Shown here one piece after another: positions 1 to 11,189 of a stretch of 64,000 nucleotides of DNA (position 1 is the first letter of the stretch; each line of letters opens with the position of its first letter). The stretch covers positions 22,419,126 through 22,483,125 of the forward strand of contig NW_019211455.1 of NCBI RefSeq assembly GCF_002443255.2. Reading direction: 5' to 3'. The translations under genes were made by a program, and so were the position numbers. Source of the stretch: Varroa destructor. Lineage: Eukaryota > Arthropoda > Arachnida > Mesostigmata > Varroidae. Under the pieces are notes generated by a model that was not told where the DNA came from, ran no database searches, and saw only the letters and a program-made list of their open reading frames with translations.

Positions 1-1447
1 GTAGGACAGGGTTTCCTTAGAATTTTTCGTATGGAGTAAGGTGAAGTACAATCAGACTTAAAATTGTGGTCCGCGTAATAACGTAGTGGATAGCGTGTTT
101 GTTTATTAAATTTAAGGATACGTGGTCATCTGAGTTTTGGAAGGCGCCAGCGGTTTGACGCAATGCTCAACAACAATATTGGAGGTAAAACTAGACAGAT
201 TTAACCAGTCTGCAGATTGGCGAGCAGATCGAGTTGGCAACAGGAGAAGACGTTTTTCTTCTCCTGTTGCCAGAAGAAGATATATAATATATATATAATA
301 TTATATATATATATATATATTGAGAAAAATAGGTTGCAATCATTATGACGATGATTCGATAACTGTAACTCCGTTGGTGATGCACGACCATTTCAAATAT
401 ACGTCATTTCTTTAGGGGATATATTTGTGCATCTCTATTGCTGAAGCCTCTATAATAGAGCCTTTGATAGCATAGCCTCACTCGAAAAATTCATCTTTTT
501 GAGTGTCCCGGCCGAAAACGCCTAAGGCGCATCTTTTTGAGCGTATTACTATGATAACTATTATTTAAAAAGCATCCCGCCATACTAGCTTCAATTTTAG
601 CGTTAAGAAGAATTATTACTAAAAATCAATAGTCAGGAAAAAATCATATACATAAATTTATATAGTAATATAGAAATATTTATATACATATTATAATAAA
701 TATATTAATAATATATTTATATAATACCAAATAATATTAAAAAATAAAATAACAAATAAAACATATAAATAGATAACATTTAAAAAATAAATAAGAATAA
801 GAAGTTATGGTCGCCATGCTGTTTCATAGGTCCGTTGGAGAAGTTGTCTGGAAGTGGGCTGGAAGCCCAGCAAGACCTGCCTTGGCAAGAGTTCTAGTGG
901 GTGCAGGTTTTGGATCCTTCAGCTAAAGAAAGGAGATTCTAAAGGCCTACCTACATGGAAAAAGTAACTGAGAGCGCTATTATAAATAAAAAAAAAGAAC
1001 TGAATATAGTCGTAATTTCGAATTGTAGCTATATAAACGTACGTGAAATTACTTAATTTTTTGCCGAGAGCTTCCGTGTCGTCACTTATGTAACATCGAG
1101 CTTGTTCCATCAGACCATCATTTGGCTTACTTCCCACAAAAGTTACCTAATGGCAAAAAATATCCAAGTTTTCAAACACTATAAAGATTCGCAAAGGCCA
1201 ATATAACGAAGCCGTGCACGACGTCTTTGCTACGGGTTTGCAACCCATAGGAGGCCACCCAAAATAATGCCAAACTCATCATTTAATCGATACTGCTGAG
1301 TAAAACAGCGCTAATTCAAAAAGTCGGCGAAGACCTGAAATGGATTTTTGTCCAATCTAGTCATCTTGTGTGTGTTACACATCCATATGTAGTCAATAGA
1401 TGTATATATACATACACACAGACGTTCAAAACGTAATGCAGCGCTGA
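1..1447. other. AT-rich non-coding stretch
   Basis: I see no gene here. The stretch holds a 15-bp hairpin (listed separately), an alternating TA run at about 283-320, and a very AT-rich block at about 640-800. A small GC-richer patch at about 800-960 is open in two plus-strand frames, but without splice or start signals I trust. The two ORFs of 60-72 codons on the minus strand are low-complexity and look like chance. Confidence 0.6.
236..271. repeat. Perfect 15-bp hairpin, 6-nt loop
   Basis: The left arm ggcaacaggagaaga (236-250) is followed by a 6-nt loop and its exact reverse complement (257-271). Nothing nearby suggests a bacterial-type terminator. It belongs to the scattered set of short-loop hairpins described in the findings. 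Confidence 0.9.
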
Positions 1448-1504
1448 ATTTGAATTAGGTAAATCTATATAAGCGCAACTTATATAGATTTACCTAATTC
1501 AAAT
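1448..1504. repeat. Perfect 26-bp hairpin, 5-nt loop
   Basis: The left arm at 1448-1473 begins atttgaattagg. A five-base loop (cgcaa) follows, and then the exact reverse complement at 1479-1504. A 26-bp perfect inverted repeat is far beyond chance in this sequence. I see no coding sequence around it. It could be a foldback left by template switching or the core of a tiny palindromic element. Confidence 0.95.
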
Positions 1505-4303
1505 AGAGCCTTCTAAGCACTTAAATTATGTATGCAAAAAATGTTAGAGAAGGGAAGGGATCTAAAAAATTGATTGAAAAATATCCAAATTTTCTTAGAA
1601 TGTCAATGGACTGGTACGACTTCAGCCAGCGTTTGACTGCCTTTAACGTACATTTTACGCTCATTTTCATTTCAAAATAAGTCACTATTCGTTTTCCATA
1701 TAATTGTATACTAGGTGTCGGATGCTGCCCGTTTAGTCAGTACCAGAGCCATAAAAAGGGAGAGTTATACAGCTGTGTGCGTATCTGAACACTATATATT
1801 TTCATGCATCCCTTGAAAAACTCACAGATGCTGCGCGTGTTTGGTGCAATTTACGCCATGACATCGTCCAAGCCAAGATAGCACGATGCACATAATACAT
1901 TTGAAAAGGATATACTCGGTGCGATTCGACAGGGTGGCTTTTATTGAGCCGAGCAGGGTGAAAGCAGGAGAACCCCTCTTAGCCAATTTACGCATTGTTG
2001 TCTTCTTATTTCTTCGAACCCTCATGTTACGGATTACGTTACAGAGTACGGCGCTCGTCGGGGGTCTGTTTGTTCTATGATACCAGCAGCTTCGTTTTGA
2101 TCATGTGTTTCTTCTACTTGGGATCGCGATGGTAACGTCGTCTTGTAGAAGTTGTAGATAGCCGGCTAGTGAGAAAGTTAGTTTTCGGTTTAGGATCCCT
2201 AAAGCTAAACAGATGGACAGAGAAAACGAACAAACACATCAGTTACGGCCTTTGGCGGCCACTTCATCGAGAGCGCTGGCTGACCAGTTGTCTGACTAGG
2301 TACACTGTTTCTCTCATGTCTAGCTGCCTCTGATGTCGTAGTTACTTTGATTGCAGCATCTAGTATTATTCATTTGAAGTCTGTAGTTCCAAGTGCAGAA
2401 CTCGTCATTACTTGAAAATCCATAACGGCACAGATCTATTAGAACAAGTCCGATCACAATTTGCTAATGAAAAATGCTGAATGCTTTCATTTGAAAAAAG
2501 GCGTCTAGAAAAAGAAAGTCACTTGACCTTATTGTATCGCACGGCAGCTTCTAAGACGTAGCATTTAATTTACGTTTACTATAAATGAGATCCGCTCATT
2601 CAACACGATAATTGCAGCCGGCCAGTCAGATCTGATGAAGTTGCAGTAACCTGAACATCGGCATAATTCATTTGAGTAATCTTATAACCATCAAGCCTAC
2701 ATTTATCGCGTTTTTCCTTCTCGACTAAAGTACAGTCGGAGATAAATGACTGACTCTGGCTAGCTGGTCGACGAATCAGGTTCAGCTCGACGTCAACGAC
2801 ACGCCGGCTGACAGCAGTGAGCTTGGCCTGTGGCTTAAAAGAGTTAGATTCGAGAGAACTTTAATGACTGGCTTCAGTGTGCGATCTATTCGGACTGCCG
2901 GGTCGACCAGGACTGACATGACCAGAATAGCGCAGACGAGGATACAGGTTTGATGCTAGAGAGCCGATAAGTTCAGAAGGTAGATTACAAGGACAGTGTT
3001 TGATCCCGGTGGTAGGACTTCCCTCAAGGCTCTACGTAGCTAGGGCTTCTATGTAATCGGCACTGTGCAAGCCAATTAACGAAAACGCGGCAGCGCAAGT
3101 TAAGTCAATGTTTTCGCGATACGGGTGTATCGACTGTGCTATGTGAGGACGTCGCTAGACGAGCTAGTAACGAGAGATGGGGCTTATCCTGTAGGATAGG
3201 TTAAGATATTATAACTCAATGGGTAGGTTAGCGTTGTTTTGGTAGGCAGACACGGGGTTTAGCAGTGAATCTAACCTTTTTTTAATTTACGCTTATTATA
3301 CATGTACAGCGAAATATATGTCGGTGGTCTTCGTAACCGTGATATAACGTTTATTCTGTAAACAATATGCATCTCATGCGTGAAGTTTTCCATCTAGGAA
3401 CTTTTTAGGTACTCTCAATATAGTTAGAAATATATAGCGCTGATAGTTTTATTGCGCCATTATAGTATACATTAAGATTTTTGTCATTAGCATTCTTTTT
3501 ATCGGCATGTATTGGCAACAGTACAAACATATACAAACGGTTTTAGATATGCAAATGAGAGTTTTGATCCACAGGTTTTATTGGCGTGTTTAACACTCCT
3601 CTGAAATCCAGTCTTCCACCTTTCATATGTAAGCCTATGATACATTGATCATGCATTCTCAACGAAAAAAGATGCCCAATTAACATGAATACAACTATGC
3701 GACCCGGGATGTATACACTATGCGTATATAATATTGTCATTATTCGAATTAAAAGATACGTATAGGCTTGGGGCTAGGGAATCTAGGGAAGATGAGGCTC
3801 GATGGTAATGCCACGGTTCGACACAAATTTTAGCATCTCGACATGGTCCCGCGGTCAAAACTTATTCCTCTTTTAATAGTATCTTATTTTGCCGAACAGC
3901 CTGTTACTTAATAGCTAATCAGGACTGTCTAGGGCGGAAAATTCTGCACTGACTCGTTCGCTCGACTCCGTAATCTTGCGTACTCCAAATAGACGGACGG
4001 CTGAAAAAATGCCCTTGTCAGCTGCACCTAATCAACTAACCCCTATGTTTATTCTCGTACACAACAAAAGCTCGCACAAGAAGACATTTATCGCGATGCG
4101 ACTAGTAAAAGCACGACATCACACTTCCTGCCCGGCTCAACGTCTACGAGACGCGCAGACGAAAAGGGCATAATATTACTTTATCGAACAATACACAAAT
4201 GTCTAACAATTCACTCTGCAGTCGTTCTTTCTGTTTAGACAACGCTGACATTTGGCGTGCGCGAGCAAAGCTGCGTATCTATTTCTGAGACACCCTATGT
4301 ACG

Positions 4304-4334
<31 letters not shown>

Positions 4335-5790
4335 TCCTGACTTTTGTTGACTGTTGTAACTAGTGCACGTTATGTATGCTATTCAGCTTGTTTTGGTCGC
4401 CAAAGTAACTATGTCATAATCTGCAATGACCACAAATTACACTAAAAACGACGCTGAAACCAAGCAGGGACGGCGCTGAATCGATGGACTGGAGAGGCGA
4501 TGAGAAGATTTCTATTCCAGCTGAGCGAAGACGGTCGAATACCGCTGCTAGATACAAACAAACATGAGTGTCGATCACACATGTATATATTTATTGGTAG
4601 AACAGCGCAGAATAATTTCGAAAACTAAAGCTTCACTCTTCCTGTGAAAACTCAATAATGCTAGGCTATATTCAAAGCGAAATCTAAAAAGGATACTTAC
4701 GTTGACGAATTCTATATTCCCGTGTAGGCGTTTTCTTCCCTGTTTTGTTTTCTTGTGCTACACTCAGTCGGCGTCAGCGCATGGCCTCTTTCAAATGGTG
4801 ACATTTTAGTTAGCCAACAATAAGAACTAGAAAAATACGTACAAACGTAGGCCCAACAGTAGTCTCATACGGGACTGTAAAGTGCCGATTTACTGTTATA
4901 AACAGAAAGAGTAACGGATTTTCATCTGCTTCGTTGTTCAGTGTCAGAAGGATCCCTTAAGCACTTCTTAAATTTGTTGTATACAAGTAACTTGAACAAC
5001 AATATTATATTGAAATAGTGCAAATATATATCAAGACAAAACCAGGGTTACTCCAAAAGTATTTTGATTCACGACTTTTAAGGATTCCTTTTAACAACAG
5101 GATTTCAGATAAAATCTCAGCTCATTTAGGGACTATGAAGTGTTTGTCTTGCTAACGAGTGATAAGGGTATATAAGAGTACTTATTTAAATACACACAAA
5201 CTCGACTTGAGTAACTGTAGAATTCATGCGACTGTTTGAAAAATATCAATAACCGGCATGATTCATAATATATAAATATTTCCCACTGAGTGGTGTCGAA
5301 ACTTTAGCATGGTTTCGGGAAAAATATAAACCGGTACGTTTAAAACGAACAACGGTTAGACAATGCAAATAATAGTAGAACTTCTGCCAATAATCTGGGC
5401 AATTGCAGTACAGACACCTTGGAAACAATCGAGTTGACCGGATTAGAACATTCTTACTGGGTTGCATCATTTATTCTGGCTTGCCTTTGTCATTCTTTTA
5501 TTAAATAGGACAGCTAAAGGGATAACGCAAGTATATCGTTGTACCTAGGAACGTTTGCGGACCAACTCACTTACTTATTTAAAGTCCTTCAACTACGTGA
5601 ACACAGAGCATATCAAAAAGCCATCATTAACTTTATTGTAGGTAGTAACGAACCCTGCAAGCGATTTACTATTGAACTACAATGGCCTGCTTTTTGCAAA
5701 TCGTAATTAAGTTACTAACTTTTGAGTGGATATTGGCTAATAACTATATATTCACAAACAAGACAGCTCTTATTTTGTTTCTTTACGAGT
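1505..5790. other. Intergenic, no supported gene
   Basis: No gene can be supported here. A minus-strand ATG ORF at 1822-2025 (67 codons, basic start then a hydrophobic stretch) is mildly coding-like. It overlaps an equally long plus-strand ORF and has no other support. About 2.6-3.26 kb is GC-richer but has frequent stops in every frame I checked. A (TA)n microsatellite sits at about 4305-4331. Confidence 0.5.
4305..4331. repeat. (TA)n microsatellite
   Basis: An uninterrupted alternating TA run of about 26 bases. Similar shorter runs lie near 290-320, 22905-22920, 52866-52876, 60492-60506 and 60996-61017. Confidence 0.9.
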
Positions 5791-5792
5791 AG

Positions 5793-6033
5793 GTTTTCAT
5801 AACCCTAAGCTTGCCAATGCCCTCATTTTTGATGCCCTGGGAGTAAGTGAGGCCCCTACAGAGGATGGATGTGGCATTCTGATCTACACAGACAATCCAG
5901 GAAAGCTGAAAGGGACGTCGTTCGGAAAATGCGCTGCTCTTTTGGCATGCTTCGGCTCTATGCTCGAATCGAATTTTTTAGAAATCCAAACTTTTGTCGT
6001 CCGTGGACAAGTAGAAGGCCACGAAATCGCCTA
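5793..6033 (+). CDS. Coding-like exon, unknown protein
   Basis: One plus-strand frame is open from an acceptor-like site (ttgtttctttacgagtag, ending about 5792) to a TAG at about 6031-6033, roughly 80 codons. The text is protein-like: NPKLANALIFDALGVSEAPT, then GCGILIYTDNPGKLKG, then CAALLACFGSMLESN. It has good small-residue and acidic content, and the GC is above that of its flanks. A perfect donor-like gtaagt occurs inside it at about 5841, so the exon could end there instead. There is no ATG, so an upstream exon would be needed. The longer ORF at 5869-6249 runs in a different frame and reads less like protein. I do not recognise the family; the alternating strand-helix feel recalls roadblock-type folds, but I do not claim that. 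Confidence 0.35.
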
Positions 6034-6039
6034 GAATGG

Positions 6040-8780
6040 AGGGCGCGTACGAGCACTCCACAGCGCAATATGCTTTCTTCTCGAAATACTCCCGTTGCCC
6101 TAACATTAATACGCCTTAACAGCTGCGTCGCTCTAGACGCGTTTCCGTTTATGTCGCTGGGACTGAACCCGTCGCTTATTTATCGTCTAGAGCCGCCGTC
6201 TTCAGACTCGACGTTCTCTGGGTATCTAAGAATATCGACAGTGCTCTGAGGTGTAACCATCGTGTCATATATTTGCGCGTAGTCCATCCACAAAATGGAT
6301 GGCTCTGAAAGTTTAGCAAAGACAAAACCCCATTAAATTTAAGTTGGATTTGTTTTTTCGTGCTTTCAGGGGCGGCGGCAGCAGCGGTAACATACGACAT
6401 TGTGATAGCCAACCATGCGGCCCTACCCAAATATATACAAATAGGCACCATGGGGATTGAGGGATGAGCAGGTCTATACGTTATTTGTGAGGGACATTAG
6501 TTCCGGGGTGAAATGCAGAGCATGCCAACAATTCTTGAAGTGCTGCTCCTCTCAACTTGTCGAAGTGCGTTCCACTCCTGGCTATTAACGAGTTGTGCGA
6601 GACACAAAATTAGACATCGATAACTGCTTTAAATAACTTTTGTTCTAAAATGTAGACGCCTTTTTTGTAGGCGCGAAGTATGATTTAAGAGAGTGGGTTA
6701 GATCGAGTGAATGATAATTAATATTCTAAAGCTTGATTGACAAAGTGATATTTTATTAATAGTAAGTTTATGGTAACTGATATGAAATTGTGATAGGAAA
6801 AAAATGATGGACGTTATCATCGCTTGTGATATCAGTGTCCTGTGAATGTATCTCTATACACGTGTTTAATTGAGTTGTGTTTTCATTGACGATTCTGATT
6901 GGACATAAATTTTTCATTATTAACTGAGACAAGATGAACATTTTTATCTACCCGTTCGATTGAAATTCCCTATAGCGTAAAACATATTTTCTTAAAAAAA
7001 TTGAGGACGTTTGTATTTGATGTGAGCACTAATCGTTAACGAAAGCAACAGGCTCATAAAAAAGGCGACGAGCAAACATTTCATGTGTTTGTTTCGTGGG
7101 AATCATCTAGTTAAATACTGTTTTGTGTTGTAAGCTTTTTGAAACACACCTAAAATATTATAAGGTTTGCTAAAGGGCTAGATATCTATGGTTCAAATGT
7201 TCAAGTATTCAAATATTTTACTAAATATATATAGATCTTTAAGTGTTTATTGTTCTATAATAACTCATTTTAGCAATTGGCTTTCTCCTCTAATTTACGT
7301 TATGAGCGTTTATTCCACATTTTTACTATTTCGTTGCTAGAATTTTCCACAGAGTAGGCTAATTATTAATTTCTGCCGGTGGAACCTGTTCTACTGACTG
7401 TAAAATAGCATTACGGGGAGACCACCTCAGAGTTCTTCGCAGTCTGTCATCGCTGTTCGTGCCTACAATGGTCAGTCGTACAATCGTCAAGTAATGGGCG
7501 TTTTATTCAAGTACTTTATTTACTTTTAATGTCACTTTGAATTGAATAGGTCGCTTAATGCCCCGGAGAGTGATAGAACTCGGTTATCGGCAGCAATTGG
7601 ACAAAGTATCTTTTCAGGGCAAGGTAATCATGCAAGGCCTGGTTGCCTCTGGATATTGACGTGTTTACCTGACCTGTTTAGTAGAATGAATGAATGAAAT
7701 TTATGAAAGGAAACGCTCTGTTCAGAAGTATTCCTGTCAAACAGAGAATTTGGCGTTTAAGTTAAACTTTGTGGGCGGATAATTTACATCGTCATACAAT
7801 TAAAGGCACATAAAGTATCAAGGTAAAATATACCAATAGATTCATGAAATGAAATAGGTAAACTGCCGATGTCCAGAGCCGGATTAGTTTTATGCACTTC
7901 TGATTTACAATTATGTATCTAGTATTCGTATAAAAAAACATCGATTGTGTCTTTCAAATGAGACGATTTTTGCCATTACTGGCGATATCTGCAGTTGCAG
8001 ATATCGCCAGTAGGGCAAATTGCGGGGAGCCTTCACTTTTATTCTCCAAAAGGAGATTTCGCGGTTGGTGCTTCGCATTGCCTCTGAACCCCTAATCTAC
8101 CTGTCGTTTACTCACTTGAGCTCTTTCTCAGGTTCCAAATCGTTCGACCTAAATATGGTTTTCTAATCACGAGTAGGGGTAGACTGACACGACAGATGCG
8201 ACACGAGAGACGCTTCCGTTCAAAGAACACACTGGGCGCGGCGTCCTTTAAAAAAACTCGAAACGGCAAATGCTGAAGAAATACCGCAAGCGTTGACGTC
8301 GCCCTGTTGCACACCCGAACGTAATAGCCACGCCTGGCTTTGTGGGTCATTTACCGATCTCTTTCTTCAAATAGACCCTGTTTAGACTGTTTATACCAGG
8401 CTTCCGCCTAAAATTCGTCGCTTTCAATATAGTATTACCCACCTCTGTTTATACACTCTTAACGCTTTCGATACCTGAACTCATTGTCGTCTGCGTTTCC
8501 ATGCGACACTTCCCCTCCAGTATGTCAATATGGCCCGCCCCAGCCCCAATTCCTATCAATTGTTCACTCTCAAGGTTATACCAATCTATTGACAACCCTG
8601 TCGATCTGCTAGGAGTCCTTTATTTCGCCAAACAGCCACTGGCGACTGAAGTTTTTTAATTCAATTGATTGACCGACGAGTACGATGTGATTGGCTTGAC
8701 TTGTCGCGACCTGCTTGTACACCTCTATGTTAGTAATATAGCTTCATCTCACATTGACGGCGGGTTTATCATGTTAGCTT
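6040..8780. other. Intergenic, no supported gene
   Basis: Mostly AT-rich sequence with no supported gene. It contains a 17-bp hairpin at 7977-8012. A GC-richer patch at 8100-8350 is open on both strands: a minus-strand ATG ORF of 80 codons, and a plus-strand basic frame after the acceptor-like ctctttctcag ending near 8132. I cannot decide between them and call neither a gene. Confidence 0.5.
7977..8012. repeat. Perfect 17-bp hairpin, 2-nt loop
   Basis: The arms tactggcgatatctgca (7977-7993) and its exact reverse complement (7996-8012) are separated by only two bases. A further six or so bases outside each arm are nearly complementary, which suggests an originally longer palindrome. Confidence 0.95.
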
Positions 8781-8785
8781 TTCGC

Positions 8786-8961
8786 CTAAAGTTGCTTTCT
8801 GATTGGCGGTGCTGTTATATGGTCCACTGACATCAGAGTTGTATGTTTTGTCGAAACGCGTAACCACCTATTGACGGCATGACGAGCTAATCTGTAAACA
8901 TTCAATATATCGCGGTTAGCCAACTTGTCCGACGATGGAGTCAGTGACAACGTTAAATGAT
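8786..8961 (-). CDS. Possible terminal exon, minus strand
   Basis: Reading the minus strand, an excellent pyrimidine tract and acceptor (ccgcggttcctccctgcag) ends at 8962. A frame then stays open for 57 codons to a TAG at 8786-8788. It begins with two bases completing a codon, then HLTLSLTPSSDKLANRD. It has no recognised domain and no upstream exon that I could identify. It lies just upstream of, and on the opposite strand to, the TATA box of the 9.25 kb gene. This could equally be chance. Confidence 0.22.
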
Positions 8962-8999
8962 CTGCAGGGAGGAACCGCGGAAAGGGAAACCAAGCCATG

Positions 9000-9007
9000 T
9001 ATAAAAA
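9000..9007 (+). promoter_or_regulatory. TATA box for the 9.25 kb gene
   Basis: TATAAAAA followed by GG lies about 240 bp upstream of the ATG of the three-exon secreted-protein gene, on the same strand. A start site about 30 bp downstream would give a 5' UTR of roughly 215 nt. This is inference from motif and position only. Confidence 0.45.
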
Positions 9008-9245
9008 GGCGTAAAAACACATGGTCCTCAACTTTCGTGACTAGACCTATTTGGTTTGAATAACAAATAGCAAAATCAGTTTCTGTCTTTGCCACGCGCA
9101 ATTTCGAAACTGTCAACTAAGAAATGTCATTTAGTTGCTCGATTAGAACCTGAGCAGAAGACTGTGAACTCATAGATTAGTTCAAACTTTATCCATCGGG
9201 AAATCCGTGCTAATTTCAGTAACTCGTAAAAGCGGTCGCTTAAAT

Positions 9246-11086
9246 ATGAACGTGAAGTGTTCAGTGAATCTTCTATGCTTTGTTGCAGTGATCACTGTGT
9301 CTCTTACAGCAACTATCGTCTCTGCGGAAGATGACCAAATGAAAAAGCTGGAGGAGCAGGCCCAGAAATGCGCCGTAGAGGTGCGTAAATAGGGATCCGA
9401 CCGATTGAGAAACGTGTCTGAAACTGGTATTGCGTGGAGTAGCGTCGGCGGTAGGCTCAAGTCTTTTTCTCAGATTTCGACACGCCAGTCGTAGATGATC
9501 AACTCAGACTGCATAGAAATCAGACGACAAATGACAGGTTACGGGATGAACAGCAATATGGCTGTTAAGCTGGCATAGTTCTTTTTTGGTATAATAGATT
9601 ATGCATTATTTAAGAGAAAGTAAAAGTTGTCAAGTTAAAAGACGAAACATTCACGCAATAAACGTCAAAGGCCACTCAACGCCTGCCTTCTCAATGCCGA
9701 GTAAATCATCTGCTCTTCTGAAATTCAAATCATTTGGGAGCTGGCACGCAATGCTGTCCGCAAAATCATTACTGCTTCATAACCTCATCTTTTAAAATCT
9801 AAGGTAGTAGACCGTAAATTTTATCTTCCCGAAGCGGTCTTTAGTTACAAATTATAGAATTTTCCGTTCTAATTTTACTCGGCTGTCTTCATGGCACTGA
9901 TTAGAATCCTTCACCCTTCGAAATGGGGAAACGTAGCATAGGGTATCGGACGCACCGTATGTTTCCAGCGTAACTTCATGCTTACAATAAATAAATTCTA
10001 TTTTTGAATACCGCTAAGCTGTTAACATCATGACTTCATTAATTGATAATTTCTCAGGCGGATTTTACAGATCAAGAGAGGAGTTTCAGGCGAAGATCGT
10101 TCTTTCGAACATTTGACCAAGGTATAGGAACAAACTGCTGACATCATTTCTAAAACTATAATATTTTCAGGTTAAATTATCTAATGAGGAAAGGAAAGCG
10201 ATAAAAGATATCGAAAATCAAAATAGGGCCAGCGAAGCAGAGCTAGCTGAGTTAAAGGAAGCAACACCTGAAAAACAAAGAGAATTGATAGAGAAAAAGG
10301 TAAAGTTAACGCATGTAGCATCTTGCTAATACGGTCGTTATGTCAACTTGGCAATCTAGAATATCTTCAGTAATGACGCTTGCACGGAAAATCACAGTTG
10401 CTTAGTTTATCATTGTGCGGATAAGGCTTTAGAAATATTATTAATAGATTGATTAATTTTTTCTTACCTAGTATTATCGGTCATCAGGCTGAAAAGGACA
10501 CTGTGGTAGTCCCTAGAGTGGATTGCCTTTATCTAACGAGCGGTAGGAAACAAAATGCATTCACATTGGCCACAGGCATATCGCTTACTTATAGGTCACG
10601 CCAGTCGTCCGAACAGACGTCTAATGGCGATACCGGACGTAAAACTCAAAATACGGAGAGCTAATATGAAAATGCTGAGGCTCTAGTGGTCGTTGAGGGT
10701 CTAACGATTCAGAATGGTTTGACCAATAGCAGATGCCCCGTAACGTCGTCGGACGCAACGGGTCGGAAGATGAGCTGAAACAGTTCAATAAGCTTAATTG
10801 TTGATATCTATACAGAACGTGATTAAAGAAATAGAAAAAATTAGTTGGGAATAGAATAATGGTACAGTGACGATGAAAATGGAACTATAGACTTTTTTTT
10901 TCTGTTGTGTTGCGTTCTGCTTGCTTCGTTCCGCTGTTTTCCTTTCTTTTTTCTACTTTATATTTTAAACATTTTCAGGCAAAGAAGGTTGAGATCGAGA
11001 TGAAGGCAGCGCTGGGAGAGGAGAAATACGCTGAGTTCGAAAAGTGCATACTGTCCGCTATAAACCTACTGGCTAAGAGTAGGTAA
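9246..11086 (+). CDS. Three-exon gene, 123-aa secreted helical protein
   Basis: The exons are 9246-9380, 10171-10299 and 10979-11086. Both introns are GT-AG (donors gtgcgt and gtaaag; acceptors atattttcag and cattttcag) and both fall exactly between codons, giving 45+43+35 residues. Residues 1 to about 27 form a classic signal peptide: MNVKC, then a hydrophobic core, then a break after TIVSA. The mature part is rich in Glu, Lys and Ala and reads as amphipathic helices. It has one cysteine near the start (EEQAQKCAVE) and one near the end (EFEKCILS), which could pair. I chose the ATG at 9246 because an upstream in-frame GTG would bury the signal peptide. A TATA box lies upstream and an ATTAAA downstream. 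I do not recognise the family; a small extracellular, salivary or haemolymph protein is plausible but unproven. Intron 2 contains a SINE copy. Confidence 0.82.
10500..10660 (+). mobile_element. Diverged tRNA-SINE copy (S1)
   Basis: The segment ggcgataccggacgtaaaac at 10626-10645 is identical to the tail of the copy at 44.3 kb and nearly identical to the tail of the minus-strand copy at 57.0 kb. Upstream of it, about 100 bp aligns loosely with the body of the 57 kb copy, including a shared CTAATGG just before the tail. The tRNA-like head is too eroded to show clear A and B boxes. It sits in intron 2 of the secreted-protein gene. Confidence 0.6.
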
Positions 11087-11183
11087 ACTGCTAGCAGTTT
11101 CCAGAGTCCGAGTCATTCGTGTATGTCTATTCGGGATTGCAGATTTTTCTAATAATACAGAGCTTGAGCCTTACCAGGCTCGA

Positions 11184-11189
11184 ATTAAA
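11184..11189 (+). terminator. ATTAAA poly(A) signal
   Basis: A variant polyadenylation hexamer about 100 bp after the stop codon of the secreted-protein gene, on the same strand. The assignment is by position only. Confidence 0.4.

Noticed and set aside
5793..6033. Roadblock/LAMTOR-type domain
   Set aside because: Only the general strand-helix-strand impression and an NPK start match; no family-specific residues could be confirmed.
5869..6249. 126-codon plus-strand ORF
   Set aside because: Arg/Ser/Pro-rich text typical of an off-frame reading; another frame of the same DNA reads far more like protein.
8916..9116. 66-codon minus-strand ORF over the TATA region
   Set aside because: Part of it is the translated pyrimidine tract of the acceptor near 8962, and it stops soon after.
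9182..9460. 92-codon minus-strand ORF
   Set aside because: It is antisense to exon 1 of the well-supported secreted-protein gene.
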